64,000 nt of DNA from Flavobacterium channae (GCF_021172165.1 NZ_CP089096.1:1-64000); one strand, 5' to 3'. Counted from the stretch's first letter, positions 1 to 8,863 are shown. The notes: generated from the letters alone by a model not told the origin. Made by a program: numbers and translations.

Positions 1-172
1 GTTCTTCTGTTTTTAAACTAATGTTTCCAAAACCTATACTTTGTAATGGATCAACTGATACTACCGTTTCATCTTGAATTATATATGGAATTTTTTTTCG
101 TTCCAAAATACTTCTAATTTTCATGGTTTCTCTTTGGTTGTTGAAAATAGCAACTACTACAAAATCATTCAT
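1..172 (-). CDS. DUF2007-like putative signal-transducing protein (cut by window edge)
   Basis: Reading the minus strand from an ATG at 172 gives an uninterrupted frame that runs off the left edge (57 codons visible). The start reads MNDFVVVAIFNNQRE and continues through a stretch ending in QDETVVSVDPLQSIGFG. This resembles the short DUF2007 family, whose members begin with a ferredoxin-like beta-alpha-beta fold and carry a conserved D-E-x-x-V-S-x-x-P segment. The family is annotated as putative prokaryotic signal transducing protein with no proven role. A TATATTTG element lies 26 bases upstream of the start. The C-terminus is not in the window, so fusion to another domain cannot be excluded. 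Confidence 0.6.
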   Translation of the reverse strand, partial: MNDFVVVAIFNNQRETMKIRSILERKKIPYIIQDETVVSVDPLQSIGFGNISLKTEE

Positions 173-197
173 ATCTTTTACATTTTTCGTTATTTCA

Positions 198-205
198 CAA
201 ATATA
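198..205 (-). promoter_or_regulatory. Bacteroidota -7 element (TATATTTG)
   Basis: On the minus strand the sequence reads TATATTTG, matching the TAnnTTTG -7 box of the Bacteroidota primary sigma factor, and sits just upstream of the DUF2007-like gene starting at 172. No TTG -33 box is present at the usual 19-base distance. Confidence 0.45.
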
Positions 206-295
206 CGAAAAGTTATTTTTTCATTAAAACTGAGCCTCCTTCATCAATAACTTATAACAATTTCGTAACTTTCAGCAATAATTGAAAATGATACA

Positions 296-2473
296 ATGAG
301 TAAGAAACCAAAAAAATTAGGAAAGAAACCAAAAGATTTTACCGCACAAATATTTAAAATACTTTCAAGAGAACCTTCTAAATCTTTTAATTACAAACAA
401 ATAGCTGCAGTTTTAGAGTTAAGCGATACTAAAAGTCGCAATGAAATAATACGAGATTTAAAAATTCTAAAAGCACAAGATAAAATTCATGAAACGGAAA
501 TTGGAAAATATCAAATAATTTCCAAAGCAGAATATTATGAAGGTCTAGTTGATATGACGTCTCGTAAAACAGGTTATTTTATTTGTGACGAATTAGAAGA
601 CGATGTTTTTATTCCGTTTATCAACTTAAATCATGCGTTAGATGGAGATAAAGTAAAAGCTTATATCTACAACAGAAGAAGCTCACGTAGACCAGAAGCC
701 GAAATTTTAGAGATTTTAGAACGCGATAAAACTGAATTTGTAGGTGTAATTGATATTCAAAAAAACTTTGCTTTTGTAACTACAGCTAATGCTAAAATGT
801 ATACCGATATTTTTATACCAAAAAATAAAATAGGTGAAGCGGAACACGGTGATGTTGTTTTAGTAAAAATGGAAGATTGGCCAAAAAAAGCCGATTCTCC
901 TTTCGGTTCTGTGATAAAAGTGTTAGGAAAACCAGGCGAACACAACACCGAAATTCACGCCATATTAGCCGAATATGGTTTACCATATGATTTTCCAATT
1001 GAAGTAGAAGCGTTTGCAAACAAAATGGACACTTCAATAACCGAAGAAGAAATTGCTAAACGTCGCGATATGCGTGATGTTTTAACGTTTACAATTGATC
1101 CAAAAGATGCTAAAGATTTTGATGATGCGTTATCATTTCAAGTTTTAGAAAATGGAAATTACGAAATTGGAGTTCATATTGCTGATGTTTCGCATTATGT
1201 ACAAGAAGGAACTATTTTAGATGAAGAAGCCTATAATAGAGCTACTTCTGTTTATTTGGTAGATCGAGTGGTTCCAATGCTTCCAGAAGTATTATCTAAT
1301 TTTGCTTGTTCGCTTCGTCCTCACGAAGAAAAATATACCTTTTCAGCTGTTTTTCAATTGAATAATAAAGCGGAAGTTGTAGATGCATGGTTTGGACGAA
1401 CAGTAACGTATTCTGACCAACGTTTTGCGTATGAAGAAGCACAAAGTATTATAGAAACAAAATCGGATAAAATTCCAGCTGAAATTTCATTAACTGGAAG
1501 CGAATATATCGTTCCAAAACCAATTGTTGATGCTACTCTTAAAATGGATGAATTAGCTAAAATTCTTCGAAGAAAAAGAATGGCAGCTGGAGCAATTTCA
1601 TTTGATAAAGTAGAGGTGAAATTTAATTTAAATGAAAACGCAGAACCGGTTGGTGTTTACTTCAAACAAAGTAAAGATGCCAATCATTTGATTGAAGAAT
1701 TCATGTTGTTAGCGAATAGAAAAGTAGCGGAATTCATTGGGAAACAAAAGAAAACCTTTGTGTATCGTATTCATGATGAACCAAATGAAGATAAATTAAT
1801 CGGACTACAATCGGTTATTTCTAAGTTTGGATATTCAATCAATTTTAAATCAAAAAAGGATATTTCTAATTCGTTAAACAATTTATTAAACGAAGTTCAA
1901 GGTAAAAAAGAACAAAATTTAGTGGATACTTTAGCTATTCGAAGTATGAGTAAAGCAGCGTATTCTACAGAAAATATTGGTCACTACGGATTAGCATTTG
2001 ATTATTACAGTCATTTTACATCGCCAATTCGTCGTTATCCTGATGTTATGGCACATCGTTTGTTACAATATTATTTAGATGGTGGAAAAAGTGTTGATGC
2101 TGATTTGTATGAAGAAAAATGTCAGCACTCTTCTAATATGGAAAGTTTAGCGGCTAATGCCGAACGCGATTCTGTGAAATACATGCAAGTAAAATACATG
2201 CAAGACCATAAAGATCAAGAGTTTTTAGGTGTAATTTCTGGTGTAACTGAATGGGGAATTTATGTAGAAATCATCGAAAATAAATGCGAAGGAATGGTTA
2301 GAATCAGAGAAATTAGAGATGATTATTACACCATTGATGACAAACAATATGCATTAGTGGGTGAAGTTTCTAAAAACATTATACAATTAGGTGACGAAGT
2401 TTACGTTAAAGTAAAAAATGCCGATTTAGTGAAAAAACAATTGGATTTTCATTATTTGAGAAAGAGAGAGTAA
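296..2473 (+). CDS. rnr: Ribonuclease R
   Basis: This is a processive 3'-to-5' exoribonuclease that degrades structured RNA in the cytoplasm, including mRNA and rRNA fragments. The 725-residue protein has a lysine-rich start, an N-terminal winged-helix region (about 15-80), two cold-shock RNA-binding domains (about 90-220), the RNB catalytic domain (about 260-580) and a C-terminal S1 domain (about 640-720). The catalytic metal-binding motif IDPKDAKDFDDA is visible near residue 266. The second RNB signature, HFTSPIRRYPD, is also intact. Length fits RNase R rather than the shorter RNase II. It is followed by about 100 bases of repeat-like spacer and appears monocistronic. Confidence 0.96.
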   Translation: MSKKPKKLGKKPKDFTAQIFKILSREPSKSFNYKQIAAVLELSDTKSRNEIIRDLKILKAQDKIHETEIGKYQIISKAEYYEGLVDMTSRKTGYFICDELEDDVFIPFINLNHALDGDKVKAYIYNRRSSRRPEAEILEILERDKTEFVGVIDIQKNFAFVTTANAKMYTDIFIPKNKIGEAEHGDVVLVKMEDWPKKADSPFGSVIKVLGKPGEHNTEIHAILAEYGLPYDFPIEVEAFANKMDTSITEEEIAKRRDMRDVLTFTIDPKDAKDFDDALSFQVLENGNYEIGVHIADVSHYVQEGTILDEEAYNRATSVYLVDRVVPMLPEVLSNFACSLRPHEEKYTFSAVFQLNNKAEVVDAWFGRTVTYSDQRFAYEEAQSIIETKSDKIPAEISLTGSEYIVPKPIVDATLKMDELAKILRRKRMAAGAISFDKVEVKFNLNENAEPVGVYFKQSKDANHLIEEFMLLANRKVAEFIGKQKKTFVYRIHDEPNEDKLIGLQSVISKFGYSINFKSKKDISNSLNNLLNEVQGKKEQNLVDTLAIRSMSKAAYSTENIGHYGLAFDYYSHFTSPIRRYPDVMAHRLLQYYLDGGKSVDADLYEEKCQHSSNMESLAANAERDSVKYMQVKYMQDHKDQEFLGVISGVTEWGIYVEIIENKCEGMVRIREIRDDYYTIDDKQYALVGEVSKNIIQLGDEVYVKVKNADLVKKQLDFHYLRKRE

Positions 2474-2476
2474 TTA

Positions 2477-2516
2477 AGTGATTAGTCAAAAGTAATTAGT
2501 GATTAGTTACGTACGA
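2477..2516. repeat. Intergenic short-word repeat (AGTGATT type)
   Basis: Directly after the rnr stop codon the spacer consists of near-repeats of a seven-base word such as AGTGATT or TAATTAG. It resembles the other word-repeat spacers listed in this window. Confidence 0.4.
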
Positions 2517-2575
2517 AATTATTATTTCGACGTTAGGAGAAACGTTAGTTCAGTGAAGCTAAATCTCATAATAAG

Positions 2576-2860
2576 ATGAAGATAGTTGAATTTGTAAAAA
2601 GTAATATTTCTATATTTTTAATATTTGGAGTTTTCTTTGTTTTATTATCTTGTTTTATATTTTTAACAAGTATAAATGAGCCTGATTATCATGGATATAC
2701 TAGAGGTTTTACAATAATAATTTTTACTCTTGGCTTATTTCTTTTTATTATAGATTTTATTTTAAAACAACTAATTAAAGATAAATTTAATTTAAATTTT
2801 TTTGAAGTTGTTTTGCTTATATTCATTTTAATATATTTTTTTAAAATTTTTATTCAATGA
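2576..2860 (+). CDS. Small three-helix membrane protein
   Basis: This 94-residue protein is not assigned to a family. It has three predicted membrane segments (about residues 11-33, 45-63 and 75-93), separated by a short polar loop containing NEPDYHGYTRG and a lysine-rich turn. Base composition is very AT-rich, as expected for a Phe/Ile/Leu-rich membrane protein. Its stop codon overlaps the start of the following GIN-domain gene in an ATGA arrangement, which supports translation and suggests co-transcription with that gene. No function can be assigned from sequence. Confidence 0.6.
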   Translation: MKIVEFVKSNISIFLIFGVFFVLLSCFIFLTSINEPDYHGYTRGFTIIIFTLGLFLFIIDFILKQLIKDKFNLNFFEVVLLIFILIYFFKIFIQ

Positions 2861-3531
2861 AAAAAACATTTTTAACCTTTATAATCGGTTCCATCTTTTC
2901 ATTTGGAATAGCCCAAACCGAAAAAAGCGTTGGTGATTTTACTAAAGTAACTGCTTTTGATAAAATTGATGTCAACTTGGTGGCATCAACTGAAAACAAA
3001 GTAGTTTTAACAGGAGCAAATTCGCATGAAGTTGAATTAGTAAACAAAAATGGCGAATTAAAAATCAGAATGCCTTTAACAAAAATGTTAAGTGGTGACG
3101 ATGTTTCTGCAACGGTTTATTTTAAAAAAATTGATGCAGTTGAAGCAAATGAAGGAAGTAGAGTTGCTTCAAAAGATGAAATATCAGCCATTAATTTTGA
3201 TATCATTTGTAAAGAAGGTTCTGAAGTAAAATTAACTAATTTACAAGCTGATCGTTTACAAGTTCGTGTTTCACAAGGAAGTATTGTAACTACAAAAGGA
3301 GTAGTAAAAAACCAAGATATTGTATCGAATTCAGGTGGAAAATACGATGGTCAAGATTGTAAAACAGAACAAACAGTAGTTACGGTAAACGCTGGTGGTA
3401 TGGCTCACGTGCATGCAACAGATTTAGTAGATGCTAAAACAAGAGCTGGTGGTGAAATTATAATCTATGGAAAACCAAAACAAATCAACGAAAAGAAAAT
3501 CGCTGGAGGAACAATTGAACAAGCGAAATAA
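2857..3531 (+). CDS. GIN-domain (DUF2807) secreted protein
   Basis: The 224-residue protein begins with a signal peptide (MKKTFLTFIIGSIFSFGIAQ, cleavage near residue 20). The rest matches the DUF2807/GIN pattern: an early V-x-x-F-x-K-V-x-x-F-D-K-I-D-V start followed by short repeating beta-strands with Gly/Ser/Asn turns, expected to form a right-handed beta-helix. The family is called putative auto-transporter adhesin, head GIN domain, and is common in Bacteroidota as exported proteins of unproven role. Its ATG overlaps the stop of the upstream small membrane protein by four bases, so the two are probably one transcription unit. Confidence 0.8.
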   Translation: MKKTFLTFIIGSIFSFGIAQTEKSVGDFTKVTAFDKIDVNLVASTENKVVLTGANSHEVELVNKNGELKIRMPLTKMLSGDDVSATVYFKKIDAVEANEGSRVASKDEISAINFDIICKEGSEVKLTNLQADRLQVRVSQGSIVTTKGVVKNQDIVSNSGGKYDGQDCKTEQTVVTVNAGGMAHVHATDLVDAKTRAGGEIIIYGKPKQINEKKIAGGTIEQAK

Positions 3532-3541
3532 TAGTAATCAG

Positions 3542-3565
3542 TCCCGATAGCTATCGGGAGTTTTT
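3542..3565 (+). terminator. Perfect 18-base palindrome with T-run
   Basis: TCCCGATAGCTATCGGGA is fully self-complementary (3542-3559) and is followed by GTTTTT. It lies just after the GIN-domain gene and probably works as a terminator. The same core with a different centre recurs inside the helicase gene near 21800. Confidence 0.6.
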
Positions 3566-3603
3566 AGTTGGCAGATTTTTTCGTAAATTCGTATTTTATT
3601 AAA

Positions 3604-3636
3604 TGCACTGAACACTAATAACTGAATACTGAACAC
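3604..3636. repeat. Intergenic short-word repeat (ACTGAAC type)
   Basis: The spacer just before the LysE-family gene is built from near-copies of ACTGAAC and ACTGAAT. It ends directly at the TTG start codon of that gene. Confidence 0.45.
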
Positions 3637-4332
3637 TTGTACTTACACGATATACTTACCGCAATTCCTTGGGGACTTTTGTTAGCTTTTTCAATTGGTC
3701 CTGGTTTTTTTGTATTACTTGAAACTAGTATTACTAAAGGGTTTAGAGCAGCTTTTGTTTTTGACTTAGGAATAGTTTTTGGGGATATTATCTTTATTTT
3801 GATCGCGTATTTAAGTACCAATCAACTTTTAGAACAATTAAAAGATAATCCTACTTTGTTTGTTATTGGTGGCATTATTATGTTGGCTTACGGATTGATT
3901 TCATTCATCATGCTAAAAAGAAATTTCCAAAAGCAACAAGTAGTAGAACAAGACGATGATAACATTCCTAAAAAGAATTATTTTGCTTTATTCTTCAAAG
4001 GTTTTTTATTGAATTTCATCAACATTGGAGTATTAGGTTTTTGGATGATGATTATCATTACGTACGGACCTCAAATGGAAATGAATACTTCTCGAATTTC
4101 CATCTTTTTTGCTGCTATTTTATTCTTTTATTTAGCTTTTGATGTAGCAAAAATTCTATTAGCCAAACAATTAAAACACCGATTAACACCAATCAACATT
4201 TACAAAATTAAACGTGTAATTAGTGTAGTAATCTTAATTTTTGGATTGTTTTTCATCCTTCAAGGTTTCTTCCCAAAAGAAAAAGAAATGATAACCAATA
4301 AGTTATTACCTGATACAACTGTAACTGAATAA
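3637..4332 (+). CDS. LysE-family exporter
   Basis: This is an inner-membrane transporter of the LysE/RhtB superfamily, whose members export amino acids or other small metabolites; the substrate is not evident. The 231-residue protein has about six hydrophobic segments (roughly 8-30, 40-60, 73-93, 118-142, 153-172 and 192-212). The N-terminal signature GPGFFVLLETSITKGFRAA (about 21-39) is typical of the family. A charged cytoplasmic loop with QDDDNIPKK lies around 104-113. The start is TTG at 3637: there is an in-frame stop at 3616 and no ATG before the conserved first helix. The gene is preceded by word-repeat spacer sequence. Confidence 0.8.
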   Translation: MYLHDILTAIPWGLLLAFSIGPGFFVLLETSITKGFRAAFVFDLGIVFGDIIFILIAYLSTNQLLEQLKDNPTLFVIGGIIMLAYGLISFIMLKRNFQKQQVVEQDDDNIPKKNYFALFFKGFLLNFINIGVLGFWMMIIITYGPQMEMNTSRISIFFAAILFFYLAFDVAKILLAKQLKHRLTPINIYKIKRVISVVILIFGLFFILQGFFPKEKEMITNKLLPDTTVTE

Positions 4333-4345
4333 TATTTTTCAATGT

Positions 4346-4372
4346 TTGTCATTCTGAACTCGTTTCAGAAAT
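4346..4372. repeat. TTGTCA-headed imperfect palindrome, copy 1
   Basis: TTGTCA is followed by TTCTGAA and its complement TTCAGAA (4352-4358 and 4364-4370). It belongs to the same dispersed family as the elements near 8864, 9276 and 12613. It sits 13 bases after the stop codon of the exporter gene. Confidence 0.5.
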
Positions 4373-4398
4373 ATAATTAATTCTAAAAATTATCCCAT

Positions 4399-4429
4399 AA
4401 AAAAACCTCCTAATTTCTTAGAAGGTTTT
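4399..4429 (-). terminator. Minus-strand terminator behind the relict tRNA end
   Basis: On the minus strand a 12-base stem (arms 4418-4429 and 4402-4413, one G-U pair) ends in a T-run. It follows the partial tRNA-Cys 3' end at 4427-4445 and has the same layout as the terminator behind the intact tRNA. Confidence 0.6.
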
Positions 4430-4445
4430 AGAGGCATCGCCCGGA
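4427..4445 (-). repeat. Duplicated 3' end of tRNA-Cys
   Basis: Nineteen bases (TTTAGAGGCATCGCCCGGA on the plus strand) are identical to 4505-4523, which is the 3' end and immediate downstream flank of tRNA-Cys. The copy starts 78 bases away. It has no tRNA body attached, so it is a relict rather than a gene. Confidence 0.85.
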
Positions 4446-4474
4446 GTATTTTTAATTAATTTTTCTTAAAAATT

Positions 4475-4507
4475 AAAAAAAAGAGCTACTATTTCTAGTA
4501 ACTCTTT
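4475..4507 (-). terminator. tRNA-Cys terminator
   Basis: Immediately downstream of the tRNA on the minus strand an 11-base stem (arms 4497-4507 and 4480-4490, one G-U pair) is followed by a run of T. Rho-independent termination of the tRNA transcript is likely. Confidence 0.75.
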
Positions 4508-4509
4508 AG

Positions 4510-4580
4510 AGGCATCGCCCGGATTCGAACCGGGGTAGACGGTTTTGCAGACCGCTGCCTAGCCGCTCGGCCACGACGCC
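4510..4580 (-). tRNA. tRNA-Cys (GCA anticodon)
   Basis: The minus strand folds into a complete cloverleaf. The seven-base acceptor stem pairs GGCGTCG with CGATGCC and contains one G-U pair. The D arm is GCC/GGC. The anticodon stem is GCGGT/ACCGT with loop CTGCAAA, giving anticodon GCA. The T arm is CCCGG-TTCGAAT-CCGGG. The unpaired base after the acceptor stem is U73, the identity base of tRNA-Cys. CCA is not encoded. A hairpin with T-run follows directly, and a partial second copy of the 3' end lies beyond it. Confidence 0.95.
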
Positions 4581-4670
4581 ATTAGTTGAACGGACTGCAA
4601 ATTTACATTTTATTTCCTCTTTTCCAAAAATATTAACATTTATTAAGTACAAATATTTAGTTTTAAAGTT

Positions 4671-4678
4671 TAATTTTG
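4671..4678 (+). promoter_or_regulatory. Bacteroidota -7 element (TAATTTTG)
   Basis: TAATTTTG fits TAnnTTTG and lies 24 bases before the ATG of the sulfatase-fold transferase gene at 4703. No TTG was found at 19-21 bases upstream. Confidence 0.5.
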
Positions 4679-4702
4679 TGCAAAACAAATAGTTGATTAA
4701 TT

Positions 4703-6622
4703 ATGAAGAATTTACGTTACTTAAAACCTATATTTAGTTTTTTCTTAATAGGTTTATGTATTACAACCTTAAGTAGAATTTTCCTTTTTTTGGTTTTTAA
4801 AGAACGTGTTGTTGAAAACGAAGATTATGGATCTATTTTCTTAATCGGACTTCGTTTCGATTTAATTCTTATTTGTTATTTAGCTTTTTTACCAGCCGTT
4901 TTAATATCTCTGTTACCCGATTCCATCTTACATTATTTTAAAAAGTTTTTAAACTTTTACTTTATATTTTTCCTTTTCTTATTTCTTTTAATGGAATTAT
5001 CTACATTAGATTTCATTAATCAATACGATACACGTCCAAATCGTTTGTTTTTAGATTATCTAATTTACCCTAAAGAAGTAGTAGGAACACTTATAAAAAG
5101 CTATTTACCCTCCTTAATTATTACTACTATCTTACTTGGAATTGCATTATTCTTTGCTTTTAAGCACGGTAAAAAATTATTTTATCCTCAAGAAAGTAAC
5201 TATAAAACCAAATTACTTTTGTTTCTTTTTGTTGCATTTTTCTTGTTTTGGGGTGCTCGAGGAAGTTTAACCTCAAAACGTCCTATTAACGGAAGTAATG
5301 CTATATTTTGTTCAGATCAAATGACGAATTCCTTAGGATTAAATTCGCTTTATACCGTGGCTTTTGCTGCTTACGCAATGAAACATGAAGGTGATGTTAA
5401 AAAGTACGGTAAAATGGACGAATTAGAAGCGTATTCTCGTGTAAAAAAATACATGGATGTTACCGAATTTATTCCAAGCAAAGTTCCGTTTTTACATATT
5501 CAAAAACCGGATGCTTCTCAACCAAAATACAATGTAGTTATCTTTTTACAAGAAAGCTTAGGTGCCGAATATGTAGGTTGTTTAAATGGTTTACCTTTAA
5601 CCCCTGAATTAGATAAATTATCAAAAGAAGGATTATTGTTTACTAATTTGTATTGTACCGGAACTCGAAGTGTAAGAGGAATTGAGCAAGTAACAGCTGG
5701 TTTTTTACCTAATCCTTCAGAAAGTATTGTAAAATTAAGTGGTTCCCAACAAGGGTTTTTTACTCTTGCAGATGCTTTTGGTCGTCAAAATTACGATACC
5801 AGTTTTATTTATGGCGGAATGGCAAATTTTGATAATATGGCGTCTTTTTTCAATGGAAACGGATTTAAAAACATTATCGATGAAACGGATTTTGATAAAG
5901 ATGGAAAAAAATATGCCTTGAAAGGAACTTGGGGTTATTCGGATGAAGATTTAGTGGTTAAAGCCAATGAATATTTCAAAAGTTTAGGGAATAAACCTTT
6001 CTTTTCTTTGATGTTTTCTACTTCAAATCACGAGCCATTTGAATTTCCTGATGGACGAATTCAACTTTATGAACAACCAAAAAATTCGGTTCACAACGCT
6101 ATGAAATATGCAGATTTTTCAATTGGTAAATTTTTCGAATTAGCCAAAAAAGAAGCCTATTTTAAGAATACTATTTTTGTAGTTATTGCCGATCACAACA
6201 CCAGAACGTATGGTAAAAATTTAGTTCCGGTAAATAAATTCCATATTCCAGCTTTAATCATTGCTCCAAATGTTGAAAAAGGAAGAACTTATGATAATTT
6301 AGCAAGTCAAATGGATATTCCTTCAACAGTTTTAGCCTTATCAGGAATTACTACAAAAACACCTATGGTGGGAAGAAATTTATTAAAATTACCTAAAGGA
6401 ACGAAAGGAAGAACTATTATGTTATTCCATGAAACCTATGCATTTAGAGTGGATGATGATATTGTTATCTTAAATCCGAATGCAAAACCATTACAGTTTA
6501 AAGTTAAAAGTGATACCGAGTTAATTCCAGTTGCTTTAGATGAAGAATTAGCTAAAGATGCACTTGCTCATATTGTAGCATCAAGTAATTTATACAAGAA
6601 AAGAGTTTATAATATCGACTAA
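4703..6622 (+). CDS. LtaS-like sulfatase-fold phosphotransferase, membrane bound
   Basis: The protein (639 residues) resembles LTA synthase-type phosphoglycerol transferases. It has about five N-terminal membrane helices (about 9-31, 47-71, 83-100, 133-153 and 170-186) followed by an extracytoplasmic alkaline-phosphatase/sulfatase-fold domain (about 275-600). Metal-ligand and nucleophile motifs are visible: FLQESLG near 281-287 and TGTRSVRG near 319-326, where T321 is the likely nucleophile. A later ADHN motif is also present. Gram-negative Bacteroidota lack lipoteichoic acid, so the substrate is probably a periplasmic glycan or lipid headgroup; this is inference. The gene appears monocistronic, with a terminator shared with convergent folB. 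Confidence 0.85.
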   Translation: MKNLRYLKPIFSFFLIGLCITTLSRIFLFLVFKERVVENEDYGSIFLIGLRFDLILICYLAFLPAVLISLLPDSILHYFKKFLNFYFIFFLFLFLLMELSTLDFINQYDTRPNRLFLDYLIYPKEVVGTLIKSYLPSLIITTILLGIALFFAFKHGKKLFYPQESNYKTKLLLFLFVAFFLFWGARGSLTSKRPINGSNAIFCSDQMTNSLGLNSLYTVAFAAYAMKHEGDVKKYGKMDELEAYSRVKKYMDVTEFIPSKVPFLHIQKPDASQPKYNVVIFLQESLGAEYVGCLNGLPLTPELDKLSKEGLLFTNLYCTGTRSVRGIEQVTAGFLPNPSESIVKLSGSQQGFFTLADAFGRQNYDTSFIYGGMANFDNMASFFNGNGFKNIIDETDFDKDGKKYALKGTWGYSDEDLVVKANEYFKSLGNKPFFSLMFSTSNHEPFEFPDGRIQLYEQPKNSVHNAMKYADFSIGKFFELAKKEAYFKNTIFVVIADHNTRTYGKNLVPVNKFHIPALIIAPNVEKGRTYDNLASQMDIPSTVLALSGITTKTPMVGRNLLKLPKGTKGRTIMLFHETYAFRVDDDIVILNPNAKPLQFKVKSDTELIPVALDEELAKDALAHIVASSNLYKKRVYNID

Positions 6623-6656
6623 AATTTTAAGTTTAATGGAGTTCGTTTCATTACCT

Positions 6657-6698
6657 AAAAAAAAGAATCGGATGTTAATTCCGATTCTTTTTTTTTAA
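6657..6698. terminator. Bidirectional terminator between the LtaS-like gene and folB
   Basis: A perfect 11-base stem (6662-6672 with 6680-6690) is flanked by an A-run on the left and a T-run on the right. It can serve both convergent genes and overlaps the folB stop codon. Confidence 0.8.
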
Positions 6699-7054
6699 TT
6701 TCTAAACTCTTCCATTTCAATCGTAACCGCTTCTACATCACCACCAATTGGAGGATTTAATTTAGAAACCGCTAATTTTATTCGAGAAACAGATGGAATT
6801 TCTGCAAAAGTGCGAACAATAATACGTTGTGCAACATGTTCTAATAATTTTGATCGAATTGCCATTTCTTCAACCACAATTTTATTCAAATGAACATAAT
6901 CAACAGTATCTGCTAAATCATCTGTTTGAGCTGATTTTCGTAAATCGGTTTTTATTTCTAAATCAACGCGGTAATCTGAACCAATTTTTGCTTCTTCTGC
7001 TAAGCATCCGTGGTACGAAAAGGTTCTTATATTATTTAATTTTATTGTTCCCAT
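6695..7054 (-). CDS. folB: Dihydroneopterin aldolase
   Basis: FolB cleaves 7,8-dihydroneopterin to 6-hydroxymethyl-dihydropterin in cytoplasmic folate synthesis. I start the 119-residue protein at the ATG at 7054 (MGTIKLNNIRTFSYHGC). The upstream in-frame codons are word-repeat spacer, so the longer open frame to 7129 is rejected. Family features include the early Y-H-G-x-x-x-E-E stretch with catalytic glutamate, SDYRVDLEI, and LNPPIGGDVEAVTIE near the C-terminus. The gene is divergent from glnS and shares a repeat-filled spacer with it. Confidence 0.9.
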   Translation of the reverse strand: MGTIKLNNIRTFSYHGCLAEEAKIGSDYRVDLEIKTDLRKSAQTDDLADTVDYVHLNKIVVEEMAIRSKLLEHVAQRIIVRTFAEIPSVSRIKLAVSKLNPPIGGDVEAVTIEMEEFRN

Positions 7055-7136
7055 AACAAGCTTGTTTATTGTTTGTAGATTATTGTTTATTGTTTTGAAA
7101 ACTTGGTTCAACCATAAACCATAAACCATAAACTTT
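7055..7136. repeat. Imperfect inverted repeat of GTTTATT / AACCATAA words
   Basis: The folB-glnS spacer holds TTGTTTATTG-type words on the left and three tandem AACCATAA-type units (period seven) on the right. The two sides are roughly reverse complements, so the spacer could fold into an imperfect hairpin. Confidence 0.55.
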
Positions 7137-7139
7137 TTT

Positions 7140-7147
7140 TATCTTTG
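7140..7147 (+). promoter_or_regulatory. Bacteroidota -7 element (TATCTTTG)
   Basis: TATCTTTG matches TAnnTTTG and lies 18 bases before the chosen glnS ATG at 7166. It also overlaps a TTG that would otherwise extend the reading frame upstream, which argues against that start. Confidence 0.6.
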
Positions 7148-7165
7148 TCAAAAGTAAAAAAAACA

Positions 7166-8848
7166 ATGTCAACAGAAGAAAAATCATTGAATTTTATAGA
7201 ACAAATCATTGAAGAAGATTTAAAAAATGGTTTGTCAGCAGATAAATTACGTTTTCGTTTTCCACCAGAACCAAATGGATATTTGCATGTAGGTCATGCG
7301 AGTGCTATTTGCTTAAATTTCGGTCTAGGAATCGATTACAATGCTCCAGTAAACCTTCGTTTCGACGATACCAATCCATCAAAAGAAGAGCAAGAATATG
7401 TAGATGCTATCAAGCGCGATGTGGAATGGCTTGGTTTTAAATGGGACAAAGAATGTTATGCTTCTGATTATTTCCAACAATTGTATGATTGGGCGGTAGT
7501 TTTAATCCAAAAAGGAAAAGCTTACGTGGATAATCAGTCGTCTGAAGAGATGGCAAAGCAAAAAGGAACGCCAACGCAACCAGGAACTAATAGTCCAAAT
7601 AGAGATCGTTCTGTAGAAGAAAATTTAGATTTATTCGAAAGAATGAGAAAAGGAGAATTTCCTAATGGAAGCTATGTTTTACGTGCAAAAATAGATATGG
7701 CTTCTCCAAATATGTTGATGCGTGATCCAATTATGTACCGAATTATGCATGCTCATCACCATAGAACTGGAAACGATTGGTGTATTTATCCAATGTATGA
7801 TTGGGCACATGGTGAAAGTGATTATTTAGAGCAAATTTCACACTCGTTTTGTACGTTAGAATTCTTGCCTCACCGTGAATTATATGATTGGTTTTTGAAT
7901 CAAATTTATGATCCTACAAAGGTGCGACCAAAGCAAAGAGAATTTGCTCGTAGAAATTTATCGCATACAGTTGTTTCGAAACGTAAATTATTGCAATTAG
8001 TTGAAGAAAAGCATGTTACAGGTTGGGATGATCCAAGAATGTCAACGATTTCAGGAATGAGAAGACGTGGTTATACGCCAGCTTCTATCCGAAATTTTGC
8101 TAAAACTATCGGAATTGCAAAACGTGATAATTTGATTGATGTTTCACTTTTAGAATTCTGTGTTCGTGAAGATTTGAACAAGATTGCACCTCGTGTTATG
8201 GCGGTTTTAGATCCTGTGAAATTAGTAATTACGAATTATCCAGAAGGTCAAGAAGAGTGGTTAGAAGCTGAAAATAATCCAGAAGAAGAAGTAATGACGT
8301 ACAGAAAAGTGCCATTTTCTAAAGAATTGTATATCGAAAGAGAAGATTTTCAAGAAGAAGCACATAAGAAATTTTTCCGATTAACTTTAGGAACTGAAGT
8401 TCGTTTGAAAAACGCCTATATCATTAAAGGTGAATCAGTTGTAAAAGATGAAAACGGTAATATTACTGAAATTCACGCTACTTACGACGTAGATTCAAAA
8501 TCAGGAAGTGGAACAGAAGCTAGTCAAAGAAAAGTAAAAGGAACGATTCATTGGGTTTCAACTGCTCATGCAAAAGAAGCAGAAGTTCGTATTTATGATC
8601 GATTATTTACAAACGAAAGTCCAGATAAAGACAAAGAAGTTGATTTTAAAGAATATATCAATCCAAATTCGTTAAAAGTAATTACGGGTTATGTAGAGCC
8701 AAGTTTGGTTACTTCAAAAGAATTGGATCATTTTCAATTTCAACGTTTAGGATATTTTTGTGTAGATAGAGATTCTACTCCTGAAAAATTAGTTTTCAAC
8801 AAAACTGTTGGACTAAGAGATACATGGGCAAAAATTTCAGAACAATAA
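7166..8848 (+). CDS. glnS: Glutaminyl-tRNA synthetase
   Basis: GlnS charges tRNA-Gln with glutamine in the cytoplasm. The protein is 560 residues from the ATG at 7166. The alternative TTG at 7145 falls in the promoter element and is rejected. The class I signature HIGH appears as HVGH in [17 protein letters not shown] near residue 40, and the KMSKS equivalent is VSKRKL near 270. The GlnRS-specific catalytic core precedes a C-terminal pair of anticodon-binding beta-barrels. Its length and direct Gln-type motifs fit GlnRS rather than GluRS, which is separately encoded at 11090-12592. Confidence 0.96.
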   Translation: MSTEEKSLNFIEQIIEEDLKNGLSADKLRFRFPPEPNGYLHVGHASAICLNFGLGIDYNAPVNLRFDDTNPSKEEQEYVDAIKRDVEWLGFKWDKECYASDYFQQLYDWAVVLIQKGKAYVDNQSSEEMAKQKGTPTQPGTNSPNRDRSVEENLDLFERMRKGEFPNGSYVLRAKIDMASPNMLMRDPIMYRIMHAHHHRTGNDWCIYPMYDWAHGESDYLEQISHSFCTLEFLPHRELYDWFLNQIYDPTKVRPKQREFARRNLSHTVVSKRKLLQLVEEKHVTGWDDPRMSTISGMRRRGYTPASIRNFAKTIGIAKRDNLIDVSLLEFCVREDLNKIAPRVMAVLDPVKLVITNYPEGQEEWLEAENNPEEEVMTYRKVPFSKELYIEREDFQEEAHKKFFRLTLGTEVRLKNAYIIKGESVVKDENGNITEIHATYDVDSKSGSGTEASQRKVKGTIHWVSTAHAKEAEVRIYDRLFTNESPDKDKEVDFKEYINPNSLKVITGYVEPSLVTSKELDHFQFQRLGYFCVDRDSTPEKLVFNKTVGLRDTWAKISEQ

Positions 8849-8863
8849 AAATTTTCAATTTTT

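Noticed and set aside
757..1037. Minus-strand open frames inside rnr
   Set aside because: They are shadows of the strong RNase R frame with no independent support.
7055..7129. Upstream extension of folB to 7129
   Set aside because: The added residues come from repeat DNA with no similarity to FolB; the ATG at 7054 matches the family start.
7145..7165. TTG at 7145 as glnS start
   Set aside because: It overlaps the TATCTTTG promoter element; the ATG at 7166 leaves the conserved N-terminus intact.
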